Shown here one piece after another: positions 17,493-27,721 of a DNA stretch of 64,000 bases. Made by a program: the position numbers and the translations under genes. This stretch comes from Methylobacter sp. Lineage in GTDB: Bacteria > Pseudomonadota > Gammaproteobacteria > Methylococcales > Methylomonadaceae. The stretch spans positions 2,650-66,649 of the forward strand of contig JAPLRU010000047.1 in the NCBI GenBank assembly GCA_026399025.1, given 5' to 3'. Every line of letters begins with the position of its first letter. Position 1 is the stretch's first letter. The notes below the pieces were generated by a model. It saw nothing but the letters and a program-made list of their open reading frames with translations. It did not search any database and was not told where the DNA came from.

Positions 17493-17687
17493 CCACGACT
17501 TGACGAAAAAACCGATGATATTAACTAAAACAACACGCTATTTATAAAATGCACGATAAATCCAGGAAAAATAGAATGCAGGCGATTACGATCAATATTT
17601 ATCAAAAATCCGTGTTCCATTCTTATTGTAATTTAACCGACAGCTTGACCGACCACCCTTTGAAACAATAATAATAAGAGACGCTCT

Positions 17688-20534
17688 ATGAAAGACAATA
17701 TGCGAGTAAACAATGTGGAATACGTCCTTACGGACACTGATTCCATCGTATCCAAAACGGATTTAAGGGGGATGATTACCTATATCAACGAAGACTTTCT
17801 GCGTATTAGCGGATTCACTAAAGAAGAACTGATCGGTTCCCCGCACAATATAGTGAGGCATCCCGATATGCCGTCCGAAGCCTTTGCGGACTTCTGGAAG
17901 TCCTTGAAAGCGGGGCGTCCGTGGACCGGGCTGGTCAAAAACCGTTGTGCAAACGGCGATTTTTATTGGGTGGTGGCCAATGCCACGCCCTATTATGAAA
18001 ATGCTGAATTGGCCGGTTACATGTCGGTGCGCAGCAAACCCAGCCGTGAACAAATCAATGCAGCCGATGCCGCCTACCGTCTGTTTAAGGAAGGCAAAGC
18101 CGGCCACCTGAAAATTCAGGATGGAAAAGTCGTCAAAGTCACTTTATTGGATAAACTAAATCCGTTCAGGAATTCCACGATTAAAACCCGTTTAATCAAT
18201 GTTATCGCTCTGCTGAGCGTATTTATGATCGTTATCGGCGGTTTGGGCTTGACGGGTATGAGCAAGGCCCGTGACGGCTTACATACGGTGTATGAGGCGC
18301 ACACTTTGCCGATGAACCGGATGTGCTTTATCAAAGAACTGCTGATGACCAACCGACTCGACATTAGCGCCGCTTTGGTGACGCCAACGGCAGAAGTCGT
18401 TGCGAAAAATGCCGCCGAAGTGGAACAAAATATCGCGGAAATAAACCGGATGTGGACGGCCTATCTCGCCACTCCGTTATCCGCGGAAGAAAAAAAGCTG
18501 GCCGACAAATTCACCGCGGACAGCAAATTGTTAGAGGAGGAAGGCTTGAAGCCCAGCCTTGCCGCCTTGAAAAACCATAATCTCGAACTTGCCGCCAAGC
18601 TCGATATAGACCGTATTAGCCCGCTGTATGAGCCGGTCAGAGAGGGTATCAAGCAGTTAATGCAAATGCAGATCGATGATGCCAAGCAGGAGTTTGAATG
18701 GGGACAATCCCGCTATGAGCAAACCCGCAATCTCACCATCGGTTTGATCGTAGTAGGTATTATGCTGACCTTGTGGTTGGGCCGTACCTTGCTCCAGGCT
18801 ATTATGGGGCCCCTTGATATGACCATTAACCACCTTTATCACATCGCTTACGGTAACTATAAGAAGACTATCGACATTAAACGTCCGGATGAAATCGGAA
18901 AAATGATGGAAGCGCTTAAATCAATGCAGATTAAAACCGGTTTCGATACGGCGGAAAGCAAACGGCTTGCCGATGAAAATTTACGCATTAAAATCGGTCT
19001 GGATAACGTCAGCACCGGTGTGATGATCGCCGACACCGCCCGTAATATCATTTATGTGAATAAATCGGTAGTCGAAATTCTCAGTAAAGCCGAAGCGGAT
19101 ATTCGTAAACAGCTGCCCAACTTCTCCGCCGCCGATTTGATCGGCACCAATATTGACGGCTTTCACGTAAACCCCGCGCACCAAGCGCAACTGCTCTCCA
19201 CGCTTAACAATCACTATACCGCCCGGATGAATCTCGGCGGGCGCTCTATGGTGGTCAACGCCAGTCCGGTCATTAACGATCAAGGACAGCGTCTGGGCGC
19301 GGTGGCCGAATGGCAGGATCGTTCTGCTGAAGTCGCGGTCGAGCAGGAAGTGGCGACTCTTGTGCATGGCGCGGTCATGGGCGATTTCACCCGGCGTATC
19401 GACATGCAAGGCAAGGATGACTTTTTCAAACAACTGGGCGAAGGCCTTAACGAATTGCTGGACATGACCGAGACCGGCATCAATGATGTGGTGCGGGTAC
19501 TGGGCGCGTTATCCCGTAGCGACTTGACCCAAACCGTTACTAACGATTATGCCGGCAGTTTCGGACAACTCAAGGATGACGCCAACACCACGGTGGAAAA
19601 GCTTAAGGAGATCATTAATCAAATTAAAGAGGCCACCCATAACATCAACACCGGCGCCAAAGAAATCGCCTCAGGCAACAACGACTTGTCGCACCGCACC
19701 GAAGAACAAGCCGCCAGTCTGGAACAAACCGCGGCCAGCATGGAACAGCTGACCTCCACCGTGCAGCATAATGCGGCCAATGCCAAACAGGCTAATCAAC
19801 TGGCCGGCGACGCTTCCGATATAGCCGGCAAAGGCGTTGAAGTGGTGGGCCAAGTGGTGCGGACCATGGAAGACATTAACGATTCCTCACACCGGATCGG
19901 CGATATTATTTCAGTGATCGACGATATCGCTTTCCAAACCAATATTCTTGCGCTGAACGCCGCCGTCGAAGCCGCCCGCGCCGGTGAGCAGGGCCGGGGG
20001 TTCGCCGTGGTCGCGGTCGAAGTGCGCAATTTAGCGCAACGCGCGGCGACGGCTGCCGGAGAAATCAAACAGCTGATTGACGATTCGGTGATGAAAGTTT
20101 CCGGGGGGACTAAATTGGTTAGCCAAGCCGGGCTCACCATGGAAGAAATCGTTAATTCCATCCGCGGCGTGACCGTGATGATGTCCGAGATCAGCGCCGC
20201 TTCGGCGGAACAAACCGCCGGTATCGAGCAGGTCAATATGGCCATCGGTCAAATGGACGATGTTACTCAGCAAAATGCCGCGTTGGTGGAACAAGCCGCC
20301 GCCGCTGCCGAATCATTGGAAGAGCAGGCGCAAAGCTTATCGGATACGGTAGCGCAATTTAAAATAGAGGGTTACTCTCGCACTACATCGGGCGGCGCGT
20401 CTAAAGCCGCTTCTTTTCGTGCCGCGCCTCAAAAAGAAACGGCTCAGGTCAGGACGGTCGCCGCTAAAAAACCGGCAGTCATTAGAACCATGCCTATTCA
20501 GCCGTCTATATCCGATGAATGGGAGGAGTTTTAA
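17688..20534 (+). CDS. Aer-like methyl-accepting chemotaxis protein with two PAS domains
   Basis: The 948-aa protein has an N-terminal PAS (about 10-120) with Aer-type motifs [39 protein letters not shown] and YWVVANATP. In Aer this domain binds FAD and senses redox state. A membrane helix (about 168-190), a helical ligand-binding-like region, a second helix (about 348-370), HAMP, a second PAS (about 430-545) and the receptor signalling hairpin follow. The tip is canonical, with [20 protein letters not shown]. The C-terminus is DEWEEF, matching the aromatic-x-x-aromatic pentapeptide that tethers CheR or CheB in other bacteria. The start is supported by alignment with the receptor at 48343 (MKDNM/MKINM). 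An energy- or redox-taxis role is inferred. Confidence 0.9.
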   Translation: MKDNMRVNNVEYVLTDTDSIVSKTDLRGMITYINEDFLRISGFTKEELIGSPHNIVRHPDMPSEAFADFWKSLKAGRPWTGLVKNRCANGDFYWVVANATPYYENAELAGYMSVRSKPSREQINAADAAYRLFKEGKAGHLKIQDGKVVKVTLLDKLNPFRNSTIKTRLINVIALLSVFMIVIGGLGLTGMSKARDGLHTVYEAHTLPMNRMCFIKELLMTNRLDISAALVTPTAEVVAKNAAEVEQNIAEINRMWTAYLATPLSAEEKKLADKFTADSKLLEEEGLKPSLAALKNHNLELAAKLDIDRISPLYEPVREGIKQLMQMQIDDAKQEFEWGQSRYEQTRNLTIGLIVVGIMLTLWLGRTLLQAIMGPLDMTINHLYHIAYGNYKKTIDIKRPDEIGKMMEALKSMQIKTGFDTAESKRLADENLRIKIGLDNVSTGVMIADTARNIIYVNKSVVEILSKAEADIRKQLPNFSAADLIGTNIDGFHVNPAHQAQLLSTLNNHYTARMNLGGRSMVVNASPVINDQGQRLGAVAEWQDRSAEVAVEQEVATLVHGAVMGDFTRRIDMQGKDDFFKQLGEGLNELLDMTETGINDVVRVLGALSRSDLTQTVTNDYAGSFGQLKDDANTTVEKLKEIINQIKEATHNINTGAKEIASGNNDLSHRTEEQAASLEQTAASMEQLTSTVQHNAANAKQANQLAGDASDIAGKGVEVVGQVVRTMEDINDSSHRIGDIISVIDDIAFQTNILALNAAVEAARAGEQGRGFAVVAVEVRNLAQRAATAAGEIKQLIDDSVMKVSGGTKLVSQAGLTMEEIVNSIRGVTVMMSEISAASAEQTAGIEQVNMAIGQMDDVTQQNAALVEQAAAAAESLEEQAQSLSDTVAQFKIEGYSRTTSGGASKAASFRAAPQKETAQVRTVAAKKPAVIRTMPIQPSISDEWEEF

Positions 20535-20608
20535 TAACACCTGCTAGTCTCCAATGCAGGAGGATGATAAGTACGGTTTTCTCGGATACTCCATGCTTAT
20601 TTTACTCG

Positions 20609-20690
20609 CCCGCTTAGGGGCGTACCTGAATTAAGGAGCGAGCTAAGCGGGTTAATAAACTTCCTCGGCCCGTTAAAAAAGAGGAAGTTT
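20609..20690. terminator. Two hairpins after the Aer-like receptor gene
   Basis: CCCGCTTAG (20609-20617) pairs with CTAAGCGGG (20643-20651), and AAACTTCCTC (20657-20666) pairs with GAGGAAGTTT (20681-20690). The second hairpin has a 10-bp stem and ends in a short T run. It could end transcription from the receptor gene. The rest of 20535-20842 holds no gene. Confidence 0.45.
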
Positions 20691-20842
20691 GTTGCCATGC
20701 GCCACCGTACATTCATGGGCCTGTTCGGTAACAAATTCCAACTCAGCGGTATAAGTAATAGGGCTTATTGAATGAATAAATTGAAGGCTCTATCCTACAG
20801 CCACTTGCAACATACCCACTCACTTTTTAGGACGTCGTCTTC

Positions 20843-21301
20843 GTGAAAATAAATCACACTCTATTCAATTTCACTAAAAAACACAGCAACTCTTTGGTTG
20901 AAGCGAGTGAGCAGGCCGACGTGGACGCAAGGTATGACGCCGCAATGAAGGAAATCGAGCGTCTTGAGAACGAGCTAAGCCAAAGCCATGAAGCTCAACA
21001 TCTAATGAACGAAGGCGTCAAGAATTGCGTAACCTCGCTTTATGCTGTTCAGCATCAACTGCAAGCCGTTGTTTTATACTTAGAGCATTCCAACAATCAT
21101 ATTCTTGAGTTGACGCAAGAGAACAAAGTGCTTAAGTCAGCCGGCGATGAGTGGCTTAAGCGTTCATTAAAACTTGAGTTTGAAGTTTTAACTGCGAAGG
21201 ACACGCTTAAGAAAGTCAAAAACGAGCGTGATTCGGCGGTAAAAATGTGCGAGCGCCTTCACGCCGAATTAAAAAACAACCGTAGTAGCCATCAGGGCTA
21301 A
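20843..21301 (+). CDS. Coiled-coil protein of unknown function
   Basis: The predicted 152-aa protein starts at GTG 20843, with AGGA 10 nt upstream; no in-frame ATG occurs before the conserved-looking part. It has no signal peptide or membrane segment. Long heptad-like stretches cover about residues 25-70 and 95-150 (for example MKEIERLENELSQSHEAQHL and AKDTLKKVKNERDSAVKM). No family is recognised. It stands alone between a receptor gene and the convergent RTX protein gene. It might be a cytoplasmic partner of the sensory proteins, but nothing in the sequence proves this. The non-ATG start and isolated position lower confidence. Confidence 0.5.
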   Translation: MKINHTLFNFTKKHSNSLVEASEQADVDARYDAAMKEIERLENELSQSHEAQHLMNEGVKNCVTSLYAVQHQLQAVVLYLEHSNNHILELTQENKVLKSAGDEWLKRSLKLEFEVLTAKDTLKKVKNERDSAVKMCERLHAELKNNRSSHQG

Positions 21302-21500
21302 GACCTGCATCGCTCATCTATCCGCTGTGCCGTTAGAAAATAGAATACGGAGGTGGGGCGGTCTTCATCAGTGTAGATTGGTTTCTCAATGAAATCTTCT
21401 CTGTGCATTTACCGATGCTTTTTTTAGGCGCCTCACCGTACGCAGTTACTGCGCAATTGATTGGGGGATGCGGACCAGGCAAGATGGATCTGATTTAAAA

Positions 21501-24341
21501 TCAAACCACAACAAAATCCGCATAGGTCATGGCTAAATCCACACCCAATACTGCAATTTTTACCCCCGCTTCTGCGCCATTACCATCGGCATCATAGAGC
21601 AGAGCGCCTGTTGTTGGGTTATAGATTATATAATCATCGGCATCGGAGGCTGCTGTACCGGTCACAAACGAACCGGTATCCAGTACCCCTGTGTGGGAAA
21701 GTTGACTAAAGCCGGCTTTGTTTAATTGAATGGTGTCATCGCTTACACTGAAGTCATTGATTTTATCGGTATTTTTGGCTAATGCATTCACGAGGTAAAA
21801 TATGTCCGAACCTGCTCCGCCGCTTAACAGATCGCGGCCTTTACCCCCATCAAGAAAGTCATTTCCGTTGCCTCCGTTGAGTTTATCCGATCCGTTGCCG
21901 CCCTCGAGTTTATCCCATCCGATGTTACCTTGGAGGGTATCATTGCCATCACCTCCGCTTAGAACATCCGCCCCTTTGTCTCCCGCCAGATTATTAGCTA
22001 AAAAATTGCCGATCAGGGTATTTGCCAAAGTATTGCCGGTGCCGTTAATAGAATGGGCGCCGATAAGGGTAAGATTTTCAACGTTAACAGGCAGAGAGTA
22101 GGATTGACTGCTGATAATAGTGTCCATACCTTCATCCGGCTGTTCGACCACTTTATTACCTGGGCTAACGGTATAAGTATCGTCACCTAAGCCGCCGAAC
22201 AAGCTGTCATTAGCCATGCCGCCAACAATGGCATCATTGCCCTCACTGCCCTGTGTATCGACTAATACGGCGCTCAATGTGTAAGAGCCTGTGCCTATGG
22301 CTGTACCATTTACACCCGAATTATTTCCATTTAGTTCCAGAAAACTGCTCCCAAAAACACCAACATAATAATCACCTGTAGCCAATGCCTTGAAATTGAA
22401 ATTAGAGTAGTCGTACCACTCCATTGGCTCATATTCGCCAAAATTAGGCGTAACGACTTCACCGCTAGCGTTTAAAATATATAAGTAAGGATATGGATCA
22501 AAATTATATGCTCCGCTGGGTTGCAAATTGACTACAACCTCTTGCCCGGCAACAAGTGAAATTTTGAACCAATCGGCATCGTTGGTGTAATCAATCCTAC
22601 CCGCGGTAGATCCCCCAATAGCCAAGCTCCCTAAGGTGCTATGATCATTTGCAAAGTCATCTTTTCGTAAACTGACCCTACTTATTCCCTTTGCAACGAG
22701 AGCGCCACCGTCTCCTTGGCTGCCGGTATTACCATCGTTAAAAGTCCAGTCGATTTGTATTGGAGCGGATGAGGGCGTTTTAAAAGTATTGCTATAAGCA
22801 ATTGATGATAAAGCTTCATTTACTTTCTCTTGGTTGGCATTGCTATTAAAAATAATTTTTAGCTTACCGTTGTTATTACTGACAGCTCCAATAGTAAACC
22901 CCGATAAAATTGCATTATTGCCGGTAAAACTCAGGTTGCCGCTGCCGGAAAATAAATCGTCGGCACTTGCTCCGCCATGACGAACTAAAGTGATGGAAGA
23001 ACCCTTGTAATTATCCTGAACAGATAATTCAACATCGTTGACGTGCACATCGTTATCTAAAATAACGGCTGGGCTAAAGTGAGTATAATAAATGTTACTC
23101 ATATCCACCGTAGGCTGATAAAAACCGGTATCCGGAGAACCATCTATGTTGTAGCGCGCCACGGCGACATCGCCATTACTCGAGCCGCCAACAACAATCT
23201 TGCCATCGCTTTGTACCGTTACAGAATAGTTGTCGATCAGGTTTATTGGCACTATGCCGTCACCGCCAAAACTCGTATCTAAGGTGCCGTCGCTGTTGTA
23301 GCGCATCAGCACTGAGTCGTTGGCATGAATAAAACCTGCCAGCAGAATTTTACCGTCGGCTTGTAGGCTATCAAGAAAGGTCGACATACTTAAGCCGGTG
23401 GATACAATGCCTTGGTCACCAAAGCTACTGTCCAGTGAACCGTCAGCGTTGAAACGCACCAGAGATATGAGTGTTGCGCTGCTGTCCGCTCCAGTGAGCA
23501 GCATTTTGCCATCGTTTTGTTCAGCGAATGTGTTTATACGGACATTACTACCTACGTTGAAGCTAACTTTTCCGTCAATACCAAAACCGGTGTCGAGCGT
23601 ACCATCGCTGTTGAAGCGCATCTTGGTAACATAAGCATTCACCATGTCAAGGTTAGCTTCTGTATAGCCATAACCACTGACCATAATTTTGTGATCGGCT
23701 TGTTCGGAGACTGATGGTGTAAAGCGGTTAATATCCTCAATGATAACGATACCGTCGTCAGAAAAACCGGTGTCCAGCGAACCATCCAGGTTATATCGAA
23801 CCAAGGAAAAATTAGAAAGGGGATGAAAATCGGTCATGCCGCTTTGTCCGGCCAGCAAGATTTTTCCATCGGTTTGCACAACAGTTGAGGAAAGCGAATC
23901 ATAGCCACCTAAATCAATTGTCACTTTACCATCGCCGGAAAAACTAGTATCCAACGAACCATCGGAATTGTGGCGTTCTAAGCAAAAATCTATGAGGGTT
24001 GGATTTTCGCTAAAAGGTGAAGCCGCTAGCAAAATACTGCCGTTAGGTTGCGGGATTATGAAGTCAGGGAAAAAACCGATGTGGTTTAATTTATTAAGGC
24101 CAGTATCCAACGAACCATCGGTATTATAGCGAAGCAATGTTGAATTATTGCCGGCCAATAAGATCTTACCATCGTTTTGTACTGTCATTGCCTTGACACT
24201 ATCAGAACTACCACCCAAATCAGTAGTCACCATGCCCGGAATCGAAAAACTGGGGGCCGTGTTATTAGCGGCTTGAAGGACGAAGGTACTGTCGAATATA
24301 ACACCCGTGACTACGACTGTAGATTGGATTGTTGGATTCAT
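21501..24341 (-). CDS. Secreted delta-60 repeat / RTX calcium-binding protein
   Basis: The start at 24341 has AGGA 7 nt upstream; an ATG at 24365 is less well placed. The 946-aa protein has no Sec signal peptide. About residues 20-400 are repeated 'delta-60' units (DGSLDTSFSGDGKVTIDLGG-like) of a probable beta-propeller. A middle region with DNDVHVNDVELSV and a pre-peptidase-type domain (about 575-690, WFKISLVAGQEVVVNLQPSG) follows. About residues 700-850 hold RTX nonapeptides (GGDGNDTLQG, GGNGSDKLNG, GGKGRDLLSG) that bind calcium, and the end (YADFVVV) is hydrophobic, as in type I secretion signals. It is likely an exported adhesin or surface protein. No type I secretion genes are in the window, so the transporter must be elsewhere. 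Confidence 0.88.
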   Translation of the reverse strand: MNPTIQSTVVVTGVIFDSTFVLQAANNTAPSFSIPGMVTTDLGGSSDSVKAMTVQNDGKILLAGNNSTLLRYNTDGSLDTGLNKLNHIGFFPDFIIPQPNGSILLAASPFSENPTLIDFCLERHNSDGSLDTSFSGDGKVTIDLGGYDSLSSTVVQTDGKILLAGQSGMTDFHPLSNFSLVRYNLDGSLDTGFSDDGIVIIEDINRFTPSVSEQADHKIMVSGYGYTEANLDMVNAYVTKMRFNSDGTLDTGFGIDGKVSFNVGSNVRINTFAEQNDGKMLLTGADSSATLISLVRFNADGSLDSSFGDQGIVSTGLSMSTFLDSLQADGKILLAGFIHANDSVLMRYNSDGTLDTSFGGDGIVPINLIDNYSVTVQSDGKIVVGGSSNGDVAVARYNIDGSPDTGFYQPTVDMSNIYYTHFSPAVILDNDVHVNDVELSVQDNYKGSSITLVRHGGASADDLFSGSGNLSFTGNNAILSGFTIGAVSNNNGKLKIIFNSNANQEKVNEALSSIAYSNTFKTPSSAPIQIDWTFNDGNTGSQGDGGALVAKGISRVSLRKDDFANDHSTLGSLAIGGSTAGRIDYTNDADWFKISLVAGQEVVVNLQPSGAYNFDPYPYLYILNASGEVVTPNFGEYEPMEWYDYSNFNFKALATGDYYVGVFGSSFLELNGNNSGVNGTAIGTGSYTLSAVLVDTQGSEGNDAIVGGMANDSLFGGLGDDTYTVSPGNKVVEQPDEGMDTIISSQSYSLPVNVENLTLIGAHSINGTGNTLANTLIGNFLANNLAGDKGADVLSGGDGNDTLQGNIGWDKLEGGNGSDKLNGGNGNDFLDGGKGRDLLSGGAGSDIFYLVNALAKNTDKINDFSVSDDTIQLNKAGFSQLSHTGVLDTGSFVTGTAASDADDYIIYNPTTGALLYDADGNGAEAGVKIAVLGVDLAMTYADFVVV

Positions 24342-24825
24342 GGCAATTTCCTGTAATGAGGGCATTAATGTCGCTTTAACGCGGTTGATGATATATGTTA
24401 GTTGACGACTGTTTATACATCAATACAAATCTTTTATTTTAGTTGGATTTATCAGGTGTCGTACGCAGGGGGGAATATTTGCGGAATAATGCTAGAGCAA
24501 ATAGTCTTCAGCGCCGGTGATGTTCAGCAAGATTGGCAAACTTACGTTTATTCTCTGCATCAGCCAATTCCCTAATTCGTTGTAACAAGCCCGCTCAATT
24601 CATTCTTGTCCTTGAATACTCAATTAAAAGCCGAATATCGCGTATAATTTCCCCCGATTCGCTCGCCTCGCATAACGCTTTGATTACACATCATTATTTT
24701 TTTTAATTTCACCGGAAATCAGGGTTTCATTGGAATGTAACCGATTGAATTTTAGGGTCTTTAAAGAAATGAGCGAATGGTCAGGTATTTAAGTCCTGAA
24801 TAATAAAAATAACGAGAGATAATAA
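24342..24825. promoter_or_regulatory. Divergent intergenic region between RTX and barrel genes
   Basis: The 484 bases separate two divergent genes and so must hold both promoters. AT-rich tracts (for example around 24420-24440 and 24690-24710) are visible, but no -35/-10 pair or known operator is clear. Near 24779-24802 there is a short TCAGG/CCTGA dyad just before the barrel gene's leader. No small gene could be supported. Confidence 0.4.
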
Positions 24826-26301
24826 ATGTCTATAAAAATAGAGAATGAGCAGTTGCCTCAAGGCACTCATGCTCACAGTAATGCAAAATCCCGTTCAGCG
24901 TTTGCACCGATATTTACGGTTGCTGTATTGGCTTCGATGACTTTAGGAACCGCAAATGCCCAGACCGATGCTCAACGTATAGCGGATTTGGAGCGTAACC
25001 TAAAAAGCGCACTCAGCGTAATCGACAAGCTGTCCGCCAAAATGGAGCAACTCGAAATCGACAACAAGGCAGCGGCGTCAAAACCGACCGACACCGTAAC
25101 AGCCGTGGCAAAAGAAGCTAAGTCCGATATAAGCGCAGTAAAGCCGGTCGATGGCGATTTAAGCAAAACGGTGGCTGAGCAAAATAGCCGCATTGAGACG
25201 ATGCAGCGTCAGGTAAGCCAACTTAGCAGCTCGTCGTCCAATCGCGTTATTCCTTTCGATTGGCTGCACGGGTTCGCGGATGTCGGCGGTGGTTACGCTT
25301 CAAGCGGACATCCTGCCGGCTTCGGGGTGGGCTCTTTGGATCTTTACATGACGCCGAAACTCGGCGGTAAAGTTCGCACGCTGCTTGAACTGGTGTTTGA
25401 ATATGACCGTATCGGCGGCCTGGAAACGGATTTGGAGCGTACTCAGATTGGCTATGCTTTCAACGACCAAGCCACCGTATGGTTAGGGCGTTTCCATACC
25501 CCTTATGGCTATTGGCAAACGGCTTATCACCACGGGCAACAAATTCAGCCTTCATTACTTAGACCGCGCTTCATCGATTTCGAAGATAAAGGCGGCATCT
25601 TACCGGCCCATACCACCGGTGTTTGGGCCACCGGCGGGCTGCAAACGGAAGGCGGTAAGTTCACTTATGATATTTATGCAGGCAATACACCGCGAATAGT
25701 GCCCAATAGCGGCCTGGGCAACGGCACTCTAGGCAGTCTGGATGCGAATGTGGCAGGGTTTGGCAATCACAGCCTCACCGGCGGCGCCAAGTTCGGCTAT
25801 AGCTTTAACCGCGGCAAGCTGGATGGATTGAGTGTCGGTATCCACGGGTTGCGTTCCCAAGTGCAGGTATTCGACAACTTTGACGCCAACCCAACCGGCC
25901 CGAGCAACGGTCGAGTGGAATTGAATATGGCGGGAGGCTATCTGTACTACAACAACTACGATTGGGAAATCATCAGTGAAGTGTACGGATTCATGAACCA
26001 GCAGCAGCAACCCGACCGGAGTTACCACGCCAGTTGGGCCGGCTTCGTTCATGTCGGACATGCGTTTGACCGCTGGATGCCTTATGGCCGTCTGGAAAGA
26101 GCGGATACCAATCAAAACGACCTGTATTTTAGATCCATGGCACTGGGTTACGCTTATTCCCGCGAAGCCTTGGGTCTGCGTTTCGACGTGAATCCCCAGT
26201 CGGCGCTGAAGCTGGAGCTTAATTACACACAGCCTCAGGCGAATATGAGCAGCCTAGCGAACTTTTGGGAGTCTCGATTGCAGTATGCGATTAGGTTCTA
26301 A
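24826..26301 (+). CDS. Outer membrane porin with N-terminal coiled coil
   Basis: The 491-aa protein has a signal peptide ending in LGTANA, after a hydrophilic leader. A short coiled coil follows (about 50-130, AQRIADLERNLKSALSVIDK and the SRIETMQRQVSQL stretch), as in trimeric porins. From about residue 140 the sequence is beta-barrel-like: GFADVGGGYASS, TLLELVFEYDR, LGRFHTPYGYWQTAYHHG, and it ends in LQYAIRF with the C-terminal Phe used for barrel assembly. GAGAG precedes the ATG. It resembles uncharacterised porins in which a conserved LGRFHTPYGYW segment appears; the substrate is unknown. It is followed 86 nt later by a PstS-like protein, the same order as at 10949-12760. Confidence 0.85.
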   Translation: MSIKIENEQLPQGTHAHSNAKSRSAFAPIFTVAVLASMTLGTANAQTDAQRIADLERNLKSALSVIDKLSAKMEQLEIDNKAAASKPTDTVTAVAKEAKSDISAVKPVDGDLSKTVAEQNSRIETMQRQVSQLSSSSSNRVIPFDWLHGFADVGGGYASSGHPAGFGVGSLDLYMTPKLGGKVRTLLELVFEYDRIGGLETDLERTQIGYAFNDQATVWLGRFHTPYGYWQTAYHHGQQIQPSLLRPRFIDFEDKGGILPAHTTGVWATGGLQTEGGKFTYDIYAGNTPRIVPNSGLGNGTLGSLDANVAGFGNHSLTGGAKFGYSFNRGKLDGLSVGIHGLRSQVQVFDNFDANPTGPSNGRVELNMAGGYLYYNNYDWEIISEVYGFMNQQQQPDRSYHASWAGFVHVGHAFDRWMPYGRLERADTNQNDLYFRSMALGYAYSREALGLRFDVNPQSALKLELNYTQPQANMSSLANFWESRLQYAIRF

Positions 26302-26325
26302 TGGTGTTTAGAAGCCTCGTCCTAG

Positions 26326-26343
26326 TCTCACGCAACAGTGAGA
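26326..26343 (+). terminator. Small hairpin between porin and PstS-like genes
   Basis: TCTCAC (26326-26331) pairs with GTGAGA (26338-26343) around a 6-nt loop. It could reduce read-through or protect the porin mRNA end. No clear T run follows, so termination is uncertain. Confidence 0.3.
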
Positions 26344-26387
26344 TTACACTATTGTAAATTTCCAAAACTAATTTAAAGGGTTTAATC

Positions 26388-26789
26388 ATGAACAATTGGA
26401 AAACAAAAATTACCGTAGCGGCATTCGCACTGTGTTGTGCCGCACAGGCTTTCTCGGCGGAGCTGTATGTTATCTCCGATCCGGGTCTGAGTATCGATCC
26501 GGCCTCAGTCAAGGCAATCTTTACGGGGGAAACCGAATTTAGCGGCTCCACCAGGCTTGAAATAACGGACAATGCCGCGGCGCAGGATGTATTTTTAGCG
26601 AAAGTGATGGGTATGGATAAAGCTAAATATGACGCTTTATGGGTGAAAAAATCATTCCGGGACGGGGTCAATCAACCTCCCGCTCGGGGCAGTGACGCGG
26701 AAGTGATTGACTTCGTCAAGAAAACGCCAGGCGCTGTCGGCTACGTTATTTCCGCCCCTACCGGCGTTAAAGTGGTCCAGCAATATTAA
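26388..26789 (+). CDS. Short periplasmic PstS-like protein, second copy
   Basis: The 133-aa protein begins with a signal peptide (ITVAAFALCCAAQAFSAE). The mature part follows the plan of the one at 12320: a strand of the type LYVISDPG, a KAIFTGE element, LEITDNAAAQDVFLAKVMGM, LWVKKSFRDGVNQPPARGS and a terminal GAVGYVIS segment near the end. It is a truncated, PstS-like periplasmic fold and may not bind phosphate. AAGGG sits upstream of the ATG. It is next to a porin, without kinases, unlike the first copy. The repeated barrel/PstS-like pairing suggests a functional link, which is inferred. Confidence 0.8.
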   Translation: MNNWKTKITVAAFALCCAAQAFSAELYVISDPGLSIDPASVKAIFTGETEFSGSTRLEITDNAAAQDVFLAKVMGMDKAKYDALWVKKSFRDGVNQPPARGSDAEVIDFVKKTPGAVGYVISAPTGVKVVQQY

Positions 26790-26832
26790 TTAACTAAGCA
26801 GGCAAACGTTTTTTAACAAAAGGCAAAAAAGC

Positions 26833-26993
26833 AATTCACCACGAACGACTTGCATGGGCAGATATTTTGCTCCATGCAAAATCTGCATTCGCCACATCCC
26901 TGTGGCTTATGCAGGAGGTAGGGCAATGCAGGAGCAATTGCCGAGATCACGAAGCTTAACTTAAAACTTCATATCTTTGTGGTGAGGTAATTT
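26833..26993. repeat. Degenerate 'CACGAA' palindrome interrupted by a second palindrome
   Basis: AATTCACCACGAA (starting 26833) and its partner TTTGTGGTGAGG (about 26977-26988) resemble the arms of the element at 10674-10764. Between them lies another hairpin: TTGCATGG (26850-26857) with CCATGCAA (26872-26879), flanked by GCAGAT / ATCTGC. No reading frame is present. It looks like one dispersed repeat inserted in another. Confidence 0.65.
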
Positions 26994-27026
26994 GCATAAA
27001 TACCCGATGAACCGGGCCAAAATAGC

Positions 27027-27081
27027 ACGCAGATGACACCGATAAACGCAGATTATCCGCGTTTATCGGTGTCATCTGCGT
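27027..27081. repeat. 23-bp perfect inverted repeat with 9-nt loop
   Basis: The left arm at 27027-27049 is ACGCAGATGACACCGATAAA followed by CGC. The right arm at 27059-27081 is its exact reverse complement. The loop is 27050-27058. It is just upstream of the SCO gene and is a strong hairpin in RNA. The form is that of a dispersed palindromic repeat, seen in many proteobacterial genomes. There is no terminating T run. Confidence 0.85.
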
Positions 27082-27147
27082 TTATTGTATTTGGCGTTTA
27101 TTTTTTGCGGGTTAACCCCTCCAGCACATTTAAATTAGAGACAATCT

Positions 27148-27708
27148 ATGCTCATTCCTAACCGATCCATCTGGTTAACAATGCTATTGCTGTTTTCCCC
27201 CTTGTCCTTGGCGTCTCAGGAAGCCGTATTGGCGCCTATTTATCAGTTATCGGCGAAATGGACCGATGACCAAGGAAAGCCGGTATCGCTGACCGAATGG
27301 CAAGGCAAGCCGGTTATTATCAGTATGGCTTACAGTACCTGCCGCAAGTTTTGCCCTTTGACGCTACTGCGACTCGGAGAAATTCAACGCTTGTACGACA
27401 AGCGGATGATCGAAGCGGAGTTTGTGCTGATTTCTTACGATCCGATCGGCGACACTTGGCAAAGCTGGGCGGAGTATCGCAAGAGCCACAATCTTCAGCG
27501 GAGCAATTGGCATTTCCTGACTGGCAGTCCTGAAGATACCAAGACTATTTCACAGCTGTTGGGAATGGATTACTGGCTTTACGATGATCATGTCATGCAC
27601 AATTTCAAGATTGTTCGTCTCGGTCCCAATGGAGAAATAGAGAAAAGCTTGGATTGGGATAGTCAAGAACAGCTTGAAACCCTTATTCCTGAATCATCTA
27701 AACCCTGA
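27148..27708 (+). CDS. SCO1/SenC-family copper chaperone-like thioredoxin-fold protein
   Basis: The 186-aa protein has an N-terminal signal peptide or anchor (IWLTMLLLFSPLSLAS). The thioredoxin-like fold carries the SCO copper motif CxxxC as Cys65-Cys69 in MAYSTCRKFCPLT, and a downstream His (His151 in HVMHNFKI, with His148 nearby) that would complete the copper site. SCO proteins act in the periplasm, delivering copper to cytochrome oxidase CuA or serving as thiol reductants. No oxidase subunit is adjacent, so the target is unknown. It follows a palindromic repeat, and is convergent with the receptor gene downstream. Confidence 0.9.
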   Translation: MLIPNRSIWLTMLLLFSPLSLASQEAVLAPIYQLSAKWTDDQGKPVSLTEWQGKPVIISMAYSTCRKFCPLTLLRLGEIQRLYDKRMIEAEFVLISYDPIGDTWQSWAEYRKSHNLQRSNWHFLTGSPEDTKTISQLLGMDYWLYDDHVMHNFKIVRLGPNGEIEKSLDWDSQEQLETLIPESSKP

Positions 27709-27721
27709 AAAGTCATTGAGG

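Noticed and set aside
21790-22210. Short periodic repeats that could suggest a CRISPR-like array
   Set aside because: They are RTX nonapeptide codons in a single reading frame; there are no equal-length spacers.
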